Shown in pieces: positions 1 through 7,934 of a DNA stretch of 35,415 nucleotides. Below the pieces are notes generated by a model. The model had not been told where the DNA came from, ran no database searches, and saw only the letters and a list, made by a program, of their open reading frames with translations. The position numbers and the translations under genes were made by a program. Within the stretch, counting starts at the first letter, position 1. Each line of letters starts with the position of its first letter. The stretch is taken from positions 1 through 35,415 of the forward strand of contig JAKIWD010000008.1 of the NCBI GenBank assembly GCA_022750205.1, in the 5' to 3' direction. This DNA comes from Thermoplasmata archaeon (lineage in GTDB: Archaea; Thermoplasmatota; Thermoplasmata; Lutacidiplasmatales; UBA184).

Positions 1-150
1 GTCCCGCTCGAGCCGGGCGATCCGACTGCTCACGGTGGTCGGCGCGACCTTCAGCCGCTGGGCGATCAGCCGATGGCTGCGTCGGGCATCGATGTTCAGC
101 TCGGAGAGGATGTTCCGATCGAGCTCGTCGAGGCTGGACGTTTGAATCAC
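1..150 (-). CDS. Lrp/AsnC-family transcriptional regulator, N-terminal part (runs off left edge)
   Basis: Fifty codons are open on the minus strand from a GTG at 150 to the window edge. The peptide contains the classic Lrp/AsnC winged-helix start: 'LDELDRNILSEL' followed by 'RRSHRLIAQRLKVAPTTVSSRIARLE', i.e. helix, turn and recognition helix. These proteins bind DNA as dimers or octamers and usually sense amino acids through a C-terminal RAM domain, which lies outside the window. An upstream in-frame ATG is not available (the nearby ATG at 172 is in another frame and soon stops), so GTG 150 is the likely start. The gene is divergent from a glutamine synthetase gene, so it is a natural candidate to control nitrogen metabolism and itself. 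The family call is firm from the HTH; the ligand is unknown. Confidence 0.85.
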   Translation of the reverse strand, partial: MIQTSSLDELDRNILSELNIDARRSHRLIAQRLKVAPTTVSSRIARLERD

Positions 151-160
151 CTGGTTATTG

Positions 161-177
161 TAAACAGGACATGTTTA
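161..177. promoter_or_regulatory. Inverted repeat upstream of the Lrp-like gene
   Basis: TAAACA-GGACA-TGTTTA is a perfect 6-bp inverted repeat with a 5-nt spacer. It lies 11 bases upstream of the regulator's GTG, inside the AT-rich part of a 118-bp divergent intergenic region. Its position suits an autoregulatory operator. It also overlaps the AT-rich sequence that must hold the archaeal TATA elements for both directions. Confidence 0.4.
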
Positions 178-196
178 TGAAATTATTGTTGTAAAT

Positions 197-210
197 TGGA
201 CGAACGTCCA
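197..210. promoter_or_regulatory. Second inverted repeat in the Lrp/GS divergent promoter
   Basis: TGGACG-AA-CGTCCA is a perfect 6-bp inverted repeat about 58 bases upstream of the glutamine synthetase start. The half-site TGGACG recurs within the start of the Lrp-like gene (135-140). It is a candidate binding site for the neighbouring regulator or part of the core promoter; nothing in the sequence decides which. Confidence 0.3.
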
Positions 211-268
211 GAATGGCCGACTGAGGGTTGAAGTACGGGGAGGTCGTCCCCGCGCCCGGGGGAGCGAC

Positions 269-1756
269 GTGGGAGCGATAGCAGCAGAGCAGGTGGCGGA
301 GATGGGAACACCGACGGAACGTCCCGGAGCGGCGGACGTCCTCGACCAGATCCGGGCGCTCAAGCTGCGCTGGGTCGAGCTGTTCTACACCGACCTGCTC
401 GGCGGTTTCAACCACATCCACCTGCCGGCCGAGACGATCGACCACGACTCGTTCGTGGGCGGGATCCCCAAGCTCGACGGTTCGTCGGTGCGCGGGTTTC
501 GCGAGATCTTCGAATCGGACATGATCCTGCTCCCTGACCCCTCCACGTTCGGGGTCGTTCCGTGGGGCGCCGAGCACGGCGGCACAGGACGGTTCATCGC
601 CGACATCCTCGTCGGCGGCTCCAAGGAGCGGTACGCCCACGACCCCCGGGGGATCGCACGGCGGACCGCCGAGGTGCTCGCCTCCGCCGGGTACGACAAG
701 TCGTACTGGGGACCGGAGATCGAGTTCTTCGTCTTCGACAGCGTCCGGCTCATCCCGTCCGCGCACGCCGTCCGGGACGCCTGGGGTGGCGCCGGCTATC
801 TCCTCGACAGCTCAGAAGCCCCCTGGCAGACCGCCGACGGGCATGGCTCGATCCGCTTCAAGGAAGGCTACCACAAGGCGGCGCCCGGGGACGCGCTCGA
901 GGGGATGCGCTCGGAGATCTGCAACATCCTATCGGACAACTTCCACATCCGGATGGACGCCCACCACCACGAGGTCGCCACGGCCGGTCAGGGTGAGATC
1001 AACATCCGATTTGACGAGCTGATACCGGCGGCCGACCACGTCCAGGATGTCCGGTACGTGATCAAGAACGTCGCCAGCCAGCACGGCAAGATCGCCTCGT
1101 TCATGCCCAAACCGGTCTTTGGCGACAACGGGATCGGCATGCACATGAACCAGTCCCTGTGGAGCGGCGACACCAACGCGTTCTACGATGTCGACGACAA
1201 GTACGCCGAGGTCAGCCAGACCTGCCGGTACTACGTCGGCGGGCTCCTCGCCCACTCCCGGGCGCTCTGCGCGATCACCAACCCGACCACGAACTCGTAC
1301 CGCCGGTTGGTCCCGGGCTACGAGGCACCCGTGTTCATCGCGTGGAGCCGGTCGAACCGGTCGGCGAACGTGCGGATCCCGTTCTACCACAAGGGGCGGG
1401 CGATCGCCAAGCGCATCGAGTACCGCACGCCCGATTCCGCCGCGAACATCTACCTGACCGAGGCGGCACTGGCGCTCGCGGGACTCGACGGGATCCGACG
1501 GAAGATCGAGCCTCCCGCCCCCGTGGACCACGACATCTACAAGCTGACCCCGGCCCAGCGCAAGGAGCTCGGCATCCGCGAGCTCCCCGGCTCGCTCGGC
1601 GAGGCGCTCGAATGTCTGGCGTCCGACGATACGTTCCTGCGACCGGTCTTCGGCGACTCGGTCCTGGAGACGTACCACGAGATCAAGCGGGAAGAGCAAC
1701 TGCAGTTGAACCTGCGGCCGCACCCCTACGAGTTCTACCGGTACCTCGACGTCTAG
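269..1756 (+). CDS. glnA: Type I glutamine synthetase (glutamate-ammonia ligase)
   Basis: This cytoplasmic dodecameric enzyme makes glutamine from glutamate, ammonia and ATP. The 495-residue product has the GS fold signatures in order: an N-terminal beta-grasp with 'LDGSSVRGF' near residue 75; 'GPEIEFF' (metal-binding Glu) near 150; 'HHEVATAGQGE' with two metal-ligand Glu eight residues apart near 230; 'GIGMHMNQS' near 290; 'NPTTNSYRRLVPGYEAP' near 345; and 'RIEYRTPDSAANIYL' near 390. The usual second His of the GMHxHQS motif is Asn here. The segment that carries the adenylylated Tyr in some bacterial enzymes reads 'DIYKLTP'. Two starts are possible, GTG 269 or ATG 302; the shorter form loses only a non-conserved tail. 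The divergent Lrp-like gene probably regulates it. A specialised gamma-glutamyl ligase of the same family cannot be excluded. Confidence 0.9.
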   Translation: MGAIAAEQVAEMGTPTERPGAADVLDQIRALKLRWVELFYTDLLGGFNHIHLPAETIDHDSFVGGIPKLDGSSVRGFREIFESDMILLPDPSTFGVVPWGAEHGGTGRFIADILVGGSKERYAHDPRGIARRTAEVLASAGYDKSYWGPEIEFFVFDSVRLIPSAHAVRDAWGGAGYLLDSSEAPWQTADGHGSIRFKEGYHKAAPGDALEGMRSEICNILSDNFHIRMDAHHHEVATAGQGEINIRFDELIPAADHVQDVRYVIKNVASQHGKIASFMPKPVFGDNGIGMHMNQSLWSGDTNAFYDVDDKYAEVSQTCRYYVGGLLAHSRALCAITNPTTNSYRRLVPGYEAPVFIAWSRSNRSANVRIPFYHKGRAIAKRIEYRTPDSAANIYLTEAALALAGLDGIRRKIEPPAPVDHDIYKLTPAQRKELGIRELPGSLGEALECLASDDTFLRPVFGDSVLETYHEIKREEQLQLNLRPHPYEFYRYLDV

Positions 1757-1775
1757 CGCCCTCGGTCGAACCGGG

Positions 1776-1795
1776 CGCGCCCTTCATCGGGCGCG
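1776..1795. terminator. GC-rich hairpin after the glutamine synthetase gene
   Basis: CGCGCCC-TTCATC-GGGCGCG gives a perfect 7-bp stem, starting 20 bases after the stop codon and ending 16 bases before the next GTG. A second, weaker GCGCCC/GGGCGC pairing begins just after the stop. No T-tract follows, so it may stabilise the mRNA 3' end or tune translation of the downstream gene rather than terminate. Confidence 0.3.
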
Positions 1796-1811
1796 TCCGC
1801 CTGCCCCCGTC

Positions 1812-3329
1812 GTGGAGACCCCCGAGCCCCACGCCTGGGTCGGCGGCCGCATCTTCACGGGGACCCGGTGGGTCGAGGCGCTCCTCGCGGAGAACGGACG
1901 GGTGGCGGCGGTCGGGAGTGGGGCTCAGGTCCGTTCCCGCTCCCCACCGGGCACCATCACCACCGCCCTGGACGGGCGCCTGGTCGTCCCCGGGTTGATC
2001 GATCCCCACCTGCACTGGCTCGGCTCGGTCGTGGACGCGGCCGGCGTCGACCTCCGGGGAACCCGGAGTGTTCCGGAGCTCCAGGATCGGTTGGCTCGCG
2101 CGGCCGAGCAGCACCCTCGCGGCCCGCTGATCGGATCGGGATGGGACCAGGAGCGGTTGGCGGAGCGACGATACCCCACGCGTGCCGACCTCGACCGGAT
2201 CGTATCCAGCCGGCCCGTGGTCCTCTACCGCATCTGCCACCATGCCGCCGTGACCAACACCCCTGCCCTCGAAGCAACCGGGGTGGCGAAAGACACGCCG
2301 GACCCGGTGGGCGGACGGATCGGGCGGGAGAGTTCCGGAGAGCCGAACGGCCTGCTGTTCGACGGAGCGTTGCGGCGGTTGCGCTCGCTCTCGCTCGAGA
2401 CGTTCGAGTCCCGAGCGTCCGAGGCCGCCCGCTTTCTCCACCATCTGTCAGCGCGGGGGCTTACCACGATCGGGGCCATGAGCGCCCTCGCCGGCGAGGC
2501 CCGCATGGCGATCGAAGCCCACGCGGGCGCTGGGTTGCCCGTCCGGCTCCGTTTCTACCTCCTCGCGGACGAGTGGGACGGTCGGACCCCGGCGCGCGGG
2601 CGTGAGAGGGGCGCTCCGAAGGTCATCGGGTTGAAGTTCGTGCTCGACGGCTCGCTAGGTGCCCGCACGGCCTGGTTGGAGGCACCGTACGCCGACGATC
2701 CGGCGGAACGTGGTATCTCCCTCGCCCCGCACGCCGAGGTGGGAGCGTGGCTGGACCGGGCCGCCAATCGCGGGATGGGGGTCGCCCTGCACGCGATCGG
2801 CGACCGCGCCGTCCGGGAGGCCGTGAGCCTGCTCGGGACCTTTGCGCGCGGGGCCTCTCCGCCGCGGATCGAGCATGCGTCGGTCCTCAACGCCGGGCTC
2901 CTCGAACGGCTGGTCGCGCTGCGACCCGTCCTCGTCGTCCAGCCCCAGTTCGTCACCTCCGACACCTGGATCCGGGAACGGTTAGGACCCGAGCGGGCTC
3001 GGTGGGCCTATCCGTTCCGCACGTTGATCGACCGGGGATTGGTCGTCGCGGGGTCGAGCGACGCGCCCATCGAGTCGTACGATCCCTGGGCGTCCATGGC
3101 GGTGGCCGTCGGCCACTGTGGCTTGACCCCCATCGAGGCGCTCGGGCTCTACACCGGAGCGGCGGCGACGTCGCTGAACGAACCGGGTTTGGGGCGGCTG
3201 GAGCTCGGCTCAGAGGCCGACCTCGTCTGGCTCGAAGCCACCACCGTGGAGGGCGCGATCGCCGCCGGCGGGCCGGTCCGCGGCACGTGGAAGGCGGGAA
3301 GCCCGGTCGGCGAGCGAGCGCCGGGGTAG
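1812..3329 (+). CDS. Amidohydrolase 3 family protein (YtcJ-like metal-dependent hydrolase)
   Basis: This is a cytoplasmic TIM-barrel hydrolase of the amidohydrolase superfamily, 505 residues, the usual length for YtcJ-like proteins. The family's landmarks are all present: 'VVPGLIDPHLHWLG' near residue 60 (the HxH metal site); 'KFVLDGSLGARTAWL' near 277; 'HAIGDRAV' near 325; 'RIEHASVL' near 350; and 'GSSDAPIES' near 418 with the catalytic Asp. A small beta-sandwich is formed by the first ~55 and last ~50 residues. The family cleaves N-acyl or formamide-type bonds, but the substrate cannot be read from sequence. Translation begins at GTG 1812, 55 bases after glnA, so co-transcription is plausible. 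No promoter is obvious in the short gap. Confidence 0.85.
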   Translation: METPEPHAWVGGRIFTGTRWVEALLAENGRVAAVGSGAQVRSRSPPGTITTALDGRLVVPGLIDPHLHWLGSVVDAAGVDLRGTRSVPELQDRLARAAEQHPRGPLIGSGWDQERLAERRYPTRADLDRIVSSRPVVLYRICHHAAVTNTPALEATGVAKDTPDPVGGRIGRESSGEPNGLLFDGALRRLRSLSLETFESRASEAARFLHHLSARGLTTIGAMSALAGEARMAIEAHAGAGLPVRLRFYLLADEWDGRTPARGRERGAPKVIGLKFVLDGSLGARTAWLEAPYADDPAERGISLAPHAEVGAWLDRAANRGMGVALHAIGDRAVREAVSLLGTFARGASPPRIEHASVLNAGLLERLVALRPVLVVQPQFVTSDTWIRERLGPERARWAYPFRTLIDRGLVVAGSSDAPIESYDPWASMAVAVGHCGLTPIEALGLYTGAAATSLNEPGLGRLELGSEADLVWLEATTVEGAIAAGGPVRGTWKAGSPVGERAPG

Positions 3330-3344
3330 GGGCTAATTAGCCCC
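3329..3344. promoter_or_regulatory. Perfect 16-bp palindrome GGGGCTAATTAGCCCC
   Basis: Two uninterrupted 8-base arms begin on the last base of the amidohydrolase stop codon and end 17 bases before the next ATG. The AT-rich centre (TAATTA) and the lack of a loop argue for a protein-binding site rather than an RNA hairpin. It could also contribute to the downstream promoter. Confidence 0.4.
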
Positions 3345-3361
3345 GCCGCTCCCGGACCCCG

Positions 3362-3955
3362 ATGCCGGACGCGTCCGAGGTCCCTACATTCCGGGAGCTC
3401 TCTCCCTCCATGAAGGTCGACGCGTTGCTCTCGGACTGGAAGGCCGCCCTTCCTGTCGAGCTCTCCCCGGAAGAACGCGAGCAGCGGTTGTATGGCCAGG
3501 CCTGGGAGGCGTACCTCGAAGGGGACTTTGGCTTCGGACTCTGGTGTTGGCATGAGTGCGACCGCCTGACCAACGCCATGAACGGGTCGGTCCGAGAGGT
3601 CACCCGGGTGCTGGGGGCGGGTCGCTATCTCGGTTTTTCCCATCGGCGGGCGATCGCCGAGAAGGTGCCGTTGGAACGGGTCTATCGGCCCCGCAAGGGC
3701 GACATGAGCACCCCGAGGCCGGAAGCGGTCGTGCTGCCGAACTACCAATTGATGTGCGTCTACCTGGTGAAGGCGGCCGCGGGGGACCGCAAGGCCCAGG
3801 CCCAGTTCGAGATCGCGTTGGGAGAGCTCGAGGAACGCCGGCGGGCCGATCCGTACCTCCGACACTTCGAGACGTTCCGGTCGCTCCTGGAGCGCCAGAC
3901 CCGGAAGAACAGTGCGGCGACCACCGAGGCGACCTCGGCGATGCCCAAGGGCTGA
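3362..3955 (+). CDS. Hypothetical helical protein
   Basis: I do not recognise this 197-residue product. It is charged, largely alpha-helical in appearance, and has no signal peptide or membrane segment. 'AWEAYLEGDFGFGLWCWHECDRL' (written in part: Trp/Cys/His-rich around residues 50-70) suggests a small helical bundle; TPR-like packing is possible because two helical hairpins of similar size follow (near 125-145 and 150-180). The last ~20 residues are low-complexity Thr/Ala. It lies between the amidohydrolase and TruA with the same orientation and a downstream gap of only 40 bases to the TruA start, so they probably form one transcript. Codon use matches the neighbours, which supports a real gene. 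Confidence 0.65.
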   Translation: MPDASEVPTFRELSPSMKVDALLSDWKAALPVELSPEEREQRLYGQAWEAYLEGDFGFGLWCWHECDRLTNAMNGSVREVTRVLGAGRYLGFSHRRAIAEKVPLERVYRPRKGDMSTPRPEAVVLPNYQLMCVYLVKAAAGDRKAQAQFEIALGELEERRRADPYLRHFETFRSLLERQTRKNSAATTEATSAMPKG

Positions 3956-3995
3956 TAGCGTCCGACCCGTTGCACGCGCCACGACCCGCTGGCTG

Positions 3996-4820
3996 GTGCG
4001 CTTCGGCTACGACGGAGCGGGGTTCTTCGGTTGGGCTCATCAGCCGGGACGCCGGACGGTCGAAGGAGAGATCCTGGGCGCCTTGCGAGAGCACCGCCAG
4101 TTCGGCGCCCACGCGCCCCGCACCCTTCCGGTGGCGAGCCGGACCGACCGCGGCGTCAGCGCCCGCGGCAACGCCCTGGCGCTCGAATCGGACCTGACCG
4201 CGTCCAGGCTCCTCCGGACGCTCAATGGCCTGGTCCCGGACGTGTTCTTCACCCACGCGGTCGAGGTCGAGGGCGGGTTCCTGCCCCGTCGAGCGGCGGG
4301 CCGTACCTACCGCTATCTCGAGCCCATCGGCGATCACGAGGTCGGGCGGTGGCGGGCCCTCGCGAAGGGCTTCGTCGGCTCGTTCGACGTCCGGTCGTTC
4401 GGGCGGGGCCTGCCGGCGGACCGTCCGACCGTACGCACACTGACCCGCGCGGACGTCACCCAAGAAGGCGAGTGGCTCGTCGTCGAGCTCGAGGGCCGCT
4501 CGTTCGTTTGGGGCATGGTCCGCAAGATCATCGCCGCGCTCGATGCCGCCGAGTCGGGCGCGCTCTCGGAGGCGTCGCTGGAGGCGGCCCGGCGCGGAGA
4601 TCGTCGCCTGGCGCTCCCGCTCGCTGAGCCGGAGGGGTTGATCCTCTGGGAGGTCCACTATCCGTTCGGTTGGGGCGCCGAGCCGGCGGCCCTCAGCCGT
4701 CCCCAGCAGCGGTTCTGGGACGATCAGCGACTGCGCGGCGCGCGGCGTTCCGCCGTGCTTTCCCGAGTGGCCCCGACGACGGGCTCCCGGGAGGAGGTGG
4801 GCCCGCGCGTCTCACGCTGA
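3996..4820 (+). CDS. truA: tRNA pseudouridine synthase A (TruA)
   Basis: TruA isomerises uridine to pseudouridine in the tRNA anticodon arm (positions 38-40). The signature is clear: 'VRFGYDGAGFFGWAHQPG' at the N-terminus, 'ASRTDRGVSARGN' with the catalytic Asp, 'AAGRTYRYL' with the conserved Tyr, and 'GRSFVWGMVRKI' in the C-terminal half. In-frame starts exist only at GTG 3912 and GTG 3996. The longer form adds an Arg/Pro-rich stretch read out of frame across the end of the upstream gene, so I prefer 3996, although it trims the first beta-strand slightly; 3912 remains possible. About 45 C-terminal residues after 'HYPFGW' look unstructured. Function is firm, the start is not. Confidence 0.88.
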   Translation: MRFGYDGAGFFGWAHQPGRRTVEGEILGALREHRQFGAHAPRTLPVASRTDRGVSARGNALALESDLTASRLLRTLNGLVPDVFFTHAVEVEGGFLPRRAAGRTYRYLEPIGDHEVGRWRALAKGFVGSFDVRSFGRGLPADRPTVRTLTRADVTQEGEWLVVELEGRSFVWGMVRKIIAALDAAESGALSEASLEAARRGDRRLALPLAEPEGLILWEVHYPFGWGAEPAALSRPQQRFWDDQRLRGARRSAVLSRVAPTTGSREEVGPRVSR

Positions 4821-4887
4821 CTCCCGCGAGAACGTACGTATCGATGGGTATTTCTTCGGGGAGCCCTACGCGCCCTGAGGTACCGGC

Positions 4888-5703
4888 ATGATGGGAACTG
4901 CAAGTCGAACCGCCCTGGTCGCCCTCGTCGTCCTCTTCGCCGTCCCGTGGATGGCCGCCGGCGCGCTATCGGTGGCGGCCGTCCCGGCCCAACACAGTGC
5001 GGCACTCCCGACCCTCTTCCACACGAACTCGACCTCGAGCACCAACTGGGCGGGCTACGCGGTGAGCGCCAGCACCGGGTCCGTCTCGATGGCCAACGCC
5101 TCGTGGGTCGAACCGACCATCTCGAAATGCCCCACCAAGACGGAGTACGCGGCGTTCTGGGTCGGCATCGACGGCTACACCTCCGCGAGCGTCGAGCAGA
5201 CCGGGACCGATTCCGACTGCTCCCACGGCAAGGCCGTCTACTACGCCTGGTACGAGTTCTACCCGAGCCCCTCGCATCGGATCAGCTCGCTCACGATCTC
5301 GCCGGGCGACGTCATCTTCGCCTCGGTCAACTACGACTCGACGACCGTGAAGTTCACGACCGTCCTGACCGACACCACGACCGGCAAGACGTTCAGCACC
5401 TCGGCCGCCGTCAAGACCGCTGCGCGGTCCTCGGCCGAGTGGATCGCCGAAGCGCCGTCCTCGTTCTCGGGCGTGCTGCCCCTGGCCCCGTTCGGGACCG
5501 TGGGCTTCGGGTTCGACCACACCTCGCTCGCGTCGACCGGATCGGCGACGATCGGGACCACCACCGCCTTGATGGGGACCTTCGCGGGGCTCGTCTCGCT
5601 CACGATGATCAACCACACCGGGAAGATCGTCAAGGCCTCCACGAGTGCCGTGTCGACGGACAACACCAGCTTCACCGTGACCTGGAAGAACGCCGGTCCC
5701 TAG
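4888..5703 (+). CDS. Secreted G1-family (eqolisin-like) glutamic endopeptidase
   Basis: The 271-residue product starts with a signal peptide (hydrophobic residues 8-33) followed by a Ser/Thr-rich beta-sandwich. Blocks match the G1 glutamic peptidases: 'TNWAGYAVS' near 52, 'AAFWVGIDG' near 88, 'EQTGTDSDC' near 103 with the candidate catalytic Gln, 'YYAWYEFYP' near 118, and 'SSAEWIAEAPSS' near 182 with the candidate catalytic Glu. Known members are acid proteases using a Gln/Glu dyad, mostly fungal, with some prokaryotic relatives. Export and acid optimum would suit a heterotroph in acidic soil or sediment scavenging protein. It is a single-gene unit: its own ATG after a 67-base gap and a strong terminator hairpin behind it. 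Confidence 0.8.
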   Translation: MMGTASRTALVALVVLFAVPWMAAGALSVAAVPAQHSAALPTLFHTNSTSSTNWAGYAVSASTGSVSMANASWVEPTISKCPTKTEYAAFWVGIDGYTSASVEQTGTDSDCSHGKAVYYAWYEFYPSPSHRISSLTISPGDVIFASVNYDSTTVKFTTVLTDTTTGKTFSTSAAVKTAARSSAEWIAEAPSSFSGVLPLAPFGTVGFGFDHTSLASTGSATIGTTTALMGTFAGLVSLTMINHTGKIVKASTSAVSTDNTSFTVTWKNAGP

Positions 5704-5721
5704 ATCGCGCGCCGAACCACT

Positions 5722-5760
5722 GACGGAGCGGAGACCCTCCGCTCCGTCCCACTATTTTTT
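5722..5760 (+). terminator. Strong hairpin with T-tract after the G1 peptidase gene
   Basis: A perfect 12-bp stem (GACGGAGCGGAG / CTCCGCTCCGTC) with the 3-base loop ACC is followed by CCACTATTTTTT. It starts 19 bases after the stop codon. Stem plus T-run is the clearest terminator-like structure in the window and suggests a highly expressed monocistronic message. Confidence 0.7.
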
Positions 5761-5883
5761 CGTCGGTAGGCGGACCTCGCGGCGAGCGTTCACGGGCGCC
5801 CGCACCGTAGTATGGTGAACTGCAGCGCCGTGGCACCACGATCGGGTCCCACAGCCAGAGCTTATGACCGCTCGACTCAGGCG

Positions 5884-5894
5884 GACAAATTGTC
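5884..5894. promoter_or_regulatory. Short inverted repeat upstream of the MFS gene
   Basis: GACAA-A-TTGTC is a perfect 5-bp inverted repeat in the 190-base leader region of the exporter gene, 56 bases before its GTG and just downstream of an AT-rich patch (CTTATGA, 5861-5867). Drug exporters of this class are often repressed by a small regulator bound at such a site, but no regulator gene is adjacent, so this is tentative. Confidence 0.2.
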
Positions 5895-5950
5895 ATGCTT
5901 TCCGCGCTTCACCCGGTGCACACTCCGCGCGCCGGACCGGGTAGCGGCCG

Positions 5951-7519
5951 GTGACTCCTCCCGCCTCGCCGGAAGCCTCCGGCACGCCGGTCGTCGGGCC
6001 GCCGGTGCACCGCTGGCGCAACGCCCTGATCGTCGCCGGGGTGATGCTCGCGCTCTTGATGGGCGCCCTGGACAACTTCGTCGTGCTCACCGCGCTGCCG
6101 AACATCCTGACCGAATTCGGCCAGCCGAACAGCGGGACGTTCGTGGTCAGTGCCTACGTCATCGCCTCCACGACGGCGGTGCCGATCTTCGCCAAGCTTT
6201 CCGACCTCTGGAGCCGCCGGAACGTCTTCATCGGCGGCCTCGTGATCTTCATCGGCGGCTCGATCCTCGCCGGCTTGAGTCAGAACCTCTCGGAGCTCAT
6301 CCTGTTCCGCGCGGTCCAGGGCTTCGGCAGCGGCGACTTCTTCCCCGTCGGGATCGCGATCGTCGCGGTCACCTTTCCACCCGAAACGCGCGCACGGATC
6401 ACGGGGCTACTCTCCGGCGTCTTCGGCATTGCGACCGTGGCCGGTCCCCTCCTCGGGAGCGCGATCATCGACCACGCGACGTGGCGCTGGGTGTTCTACG
6501 TCAACATCCCCGTCGGGCTCGTGGGTTTGGGGATCATCCTCGCGACGCTCGGACCGTTGCGCCCGGAGCGGACGCGTCCGTTCGACATCCCCGGCGCGAT
6601 CCTGCTGTTCGGCTGGGTCGGCGCCCTGATGTTCCCGCTCATCCAGGTCTCCGACGCCGGCTGGGGCTGGACGGATACGCGCGTCCTCGGGCTGCTGATC
6701 CTGTCGGTCGTCCTGGCGGTGATCTTCGTGCTCTGGGAGCTGAAGACGCGCGAGCCGCTCGTTCCCCTGCGCTTGCTCTCGCAACGGGTGGTGGCCGCGA
6801 GCGGCGGCGCGACCTTCATGATCGGGATGGTGTTCTTCCCATTGGCCACCTTCCTCTCGCTCGTCGTGGGCCTGGTCCTTTCGGGCGGCGTCAACGCCGC
6901 GGACACCGTCCGCGACGTCCTCTATGCGCTCGTCCTGCCCCTCGTCGTCGGCGCTGCACTGGGTGGGCAGCTACTGACGCGGGTCAGCTACCGCACGATC
7001 GTGCTGATCGGCGTCGTTCTGGGCCTGATCGGCATGGTCGCCCTGACGAGCCTCACGCCGACGACCCCCACCTGGAAGCTCGCCTTCGGCTTCCTTCCGG
7101 TGGGCGGGGTCATTCTCCCCCTGATCCCGCTCGGTTTCGGGATCGGTCTCACGTTCCCGGTCTTCCTGCTGGCGACCCAGAACCAGGTCGCCGCCAGGGA
7201 CGTGGGCGAGGCCGGCGGGTTCATCCAGTTCCTGCAGTCGCTCGGCGGCGCGATCGGACTGTCGATCCTCTCGTCGATCCAGCAGCTACGCTTCCAGGCT
7301 CTCGACCCTTCGCCGGACCCGAGCTGCGCAACTACATCACCGGCGATCCCCGCATGCCTTCCCTTCCTCCAGAAGTTCCCCGGGGCCGCGGTCAGCTCCT
7401 ACGACCAGGTGTTCGCGGTGATGGCGGGGCTACTCGTCGTCGCGCTCCTTATCGGGATCTTCCTCCAGGGCCGGCTCCCCAAGGGCCCCCATCCCATGTC
7501 CCCGGGCGCGCCGCCTTAG
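5951..7519 (+). CDS. MFS transporter, DHA2 (14-helix, EmrB/QacA-like) family
   Basis: This 522-residue integral membrane protein is a proton-driven exporter of drugs or metabolites by family. It has about 14 hydrophobic helices. The first carries the family's 'LDNFVVLTALPNI' pattern (usually LDxTIVNVALP; the hydrophobic frame is kept). Then come 'GKLSDLWSRR'-type loop 2-3 residues ('FAKLSDLWSRRNVF' near 75), 'RAVQGFGSG' near 118 and motif C 'GPLLGSAIID' near 165. A Cys/Pro-rich extracytoplasmic loop precedes the last helix. Start GTG 5951 gives a short Pro-rich cytoplasmic tail before helix 1. No membrane-fusion partner is nearby. Substrate unknown. Confidence 0.88.
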   Translation: MTPPASPEASGTPVVGPPVHRWRNALIVAGVMLALLMGALDNFVVLTALPNILTEFGQPNSGTFVVSAYVIASTTAVPIFAKLSDLWSRRNVFIGGLVIFIGGSILAGLSQNLSELILFRAVQGFGSGDFFPVGIAIVAVTFPPETRARITGLLSGVFGIATVAGPLLGSAIIDHATWRWVFYVNIPVGLVGLGIILATLGPLRPERTRPFDIPGAILLFGWVGALMFPLIQVSDAGWGWTDTRVLGLLILSVVLAVIFVLWELKTREPLVPLRLLSQRVVAASGGATFMIGMVFFPLATFLSLVVGLVLSGGVNAADTVRDVLYALVLPLVVGAALGGQLLTRVSYRTIVLIGVVLGLIGMVALTSLTPTTPTWKLAFGFLPVGGVILPLIPLGFGIGLTFPVFLLATQNQVAARDVGEAGGFIQFLQSLGGAIGLSILSSIQQLRFQALDPSPDPSCATTSPAIPACLPFLQKFPGAAVSSYDQVFAVMAGLLVVALLIGIFLQGRLPKGPHPMSPGAPP

Positions 7520-7625
7520 GCCGCCGGGCGGACCCCGGCCTCGGTTCGGTCCGGGCTCGGCGGCGCCGGTACCCCGGCGGTCCGGTACGCCGGGTGTCTT
7601 CCCGCGGGGGCCCCGCCCGGGTCGG

Positions 7626-7934
7626 CTAAAGGTCCCGGAGCGCCCGCTCGATCTCTTGGCCGGCCTTCTCCAGATCCGTCGCGACCTTCTTGGCTACCTT
7701 CTTCGTGGTACCCTTCGGATCTTCGGCTGCCTTCGCCGCATGGTGCGCGAGACTCTTCGACAACTTCGCGCTCGCGACGATCAGCTCCTTGGCGGCCGCC
7801 TTGACGTCTCGTGCGAGGCCATCGATCGGATCGGGACCTGGAGAACCCGGCGGAGGGGGCAAGAGGGAACGGCCGCACGACGCGCAGGTGGCAGCTCCTT
7901 CGGCGTGCTCCGCACCACATCCGTCACAGTTCAT
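7626..7934 (-). CDS. Small zinc-ribbon protein with basic helical tail
   Basis: This 102-residue protein begins with a zinc ribbon, 'MNCDGCGAEHAEGAATCASCGRSL' (two CxxC pairs 11 residues apart, shown in part), then a Pro/Gly linker and a long amphipathic helix rich in Lys and Ala (residues 38-102, with 'KKVAKKVA'). The pattern is common in small archaeal proteins of unknown function; zinc binding is a safe inference, nucleic-acid contact is possible from the basic helix. It is convergent with the MFS gene, 106 bases away, and stands alone. Start ATG 7934. Confidence 0.75.
   Translation of the reverse strand: MNCDGCGAEHAEGAATCASCGRSLLPPPPGSPGPDPIDGLARDVKAAAKELIVASAKLSKSLAHHAAKAAEDPKGTTKKVAKKVATDLEKAGQEIERALRDL

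Noticed and set aside
5812-7629. Plus-strand frame of 605 codons overlapping the MFS gene
   Set aside because: It reads the same DNA as the 14-helix transporter in another frame and has no hydrophobic or domain pattern.
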